In this document: piece by piece, positions 5,177 through 5,188 of the stretch | Layout of the letters: the number at the start of each line of letters is the position of its first letter | Position numbering within the stretch: the stretch's first letter is position 1 | From: Candidatus Nealsoniibacteriota bacterium | GTDB taxonomy: Bacteria; Patescibacteriota; Minisyncoccia; Minisyncoccales; RBG-13-42-11 | Direction of reading: 5' to 3' | Length of the DNA: 5,188 nucleotides | NCBI GenBank assembly: GCA_003556525.1 | Contig: PWRH01000083.1 | Location: forward strand, 1-5,188 | The notes under the pieces: generated by a model | What the model was told of the DNA's origin: nothing | Databases searched by the model: none | Seen by the model: only the letters and a program-made list of their open reading frames with translations | Made by a program: the position numbers and the translations under genes

Positions 5177-5188
5177 CCGAATTCCGCT
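5177..5188 (+). repeat. start of a further REP-like copy, cut by the window edge (copy 5)
   Basis: CCGAATTCCGCT is identical to 5094-5105 and ends just as the loop of the first hairpin would begin. It follows the outer palindrome directly and has the same orientation as copy 4. A tandem array probably continues to the right. With only 12 bases visible, the length and intactness of this copy are unknown. Confidence 0.6.

Noticed and set aside
5076..5178. A tRNA or other structured RNA gene, because of the cloverleaf-like fold
   Set aside because: The stem and loop lengths and conserved tRNA positions do not fit, and the inverted copies next to a RAYT explain the structure better.
4180..5188. 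A CRISPR array from the recurring repeats
   Set aside because: Copies are inverted relative to each other, irregularly spaced, separated by a gene, and are themselves multi-hairpin; there are no uniform spacers.

Overview
The window is AT-rich, with a standard bacterial genetic code and three predicted genes, all on the + strand. They are separated by gene-free stretches packed with palindromic repeats. A large Wzy/O-antigen-ligase-like membrane protein with C-terminal TPRs, a single-pass protein ending in Cys-rich modules, a REP-associated tyrosine transposase (RAYT) of about 240 residues, and A-rich repetitive leaders together suggest a Candidate Phyla Radiation (Patescibacteria, perhaps Parcubacteria-like) genome. 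That placement is inferred from style; there is no marker gene here to prove it.

Layout: 1-120 is the unresolved edge of an upstream gene or repeat. 121-290 is an A-rich repeat field with a 23-bp direct repeat and a long palindrome centred at 240/241. 299-380 holds a possible promoter and a strong hairpin directly before gene 1. 381-1514 encodes a membrane-anchored, surface-type protein of unknown function. 1527-1632 carries two copies of a palindromic repeat family. 1655-1683 is a good sigma70-type promoter candidate for gene 2. 1714-4143 encodes the Wzy-like/TPR membrane protein. 4180-5188 is a RAYT gene bracketed by copies of the same repeat in opposite orientation, and the series runs off the right edge.

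The main point of interest is the RAYT/REP system. The transposase gene (4347-5066) lies between two 73-bp inverted copies (72/73 identical) of a composite element. Each copy contains two 7-bp hairpins with the same four-base loop (TTTA on the strand reading toward the repeat's 3' end). Diverged solo copies sit between genes 1 and 2, and one shows a compensatory base-pair change in a stem, so the fold, not only the sequence, appears to be kept. Extra palindromes with a shared GCTTC/GAAGC core flank the composite. I see no copy of the GTAG tetranucleotide that marks classical enterobacterial REPs.

Genes 1 and 2 are plausibly both cell-envelope genes, but each seems to have its own promoter and no functional link is proven. 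The RAYT is probably a domesticated or locally mobile passenger, not part of their pathway.
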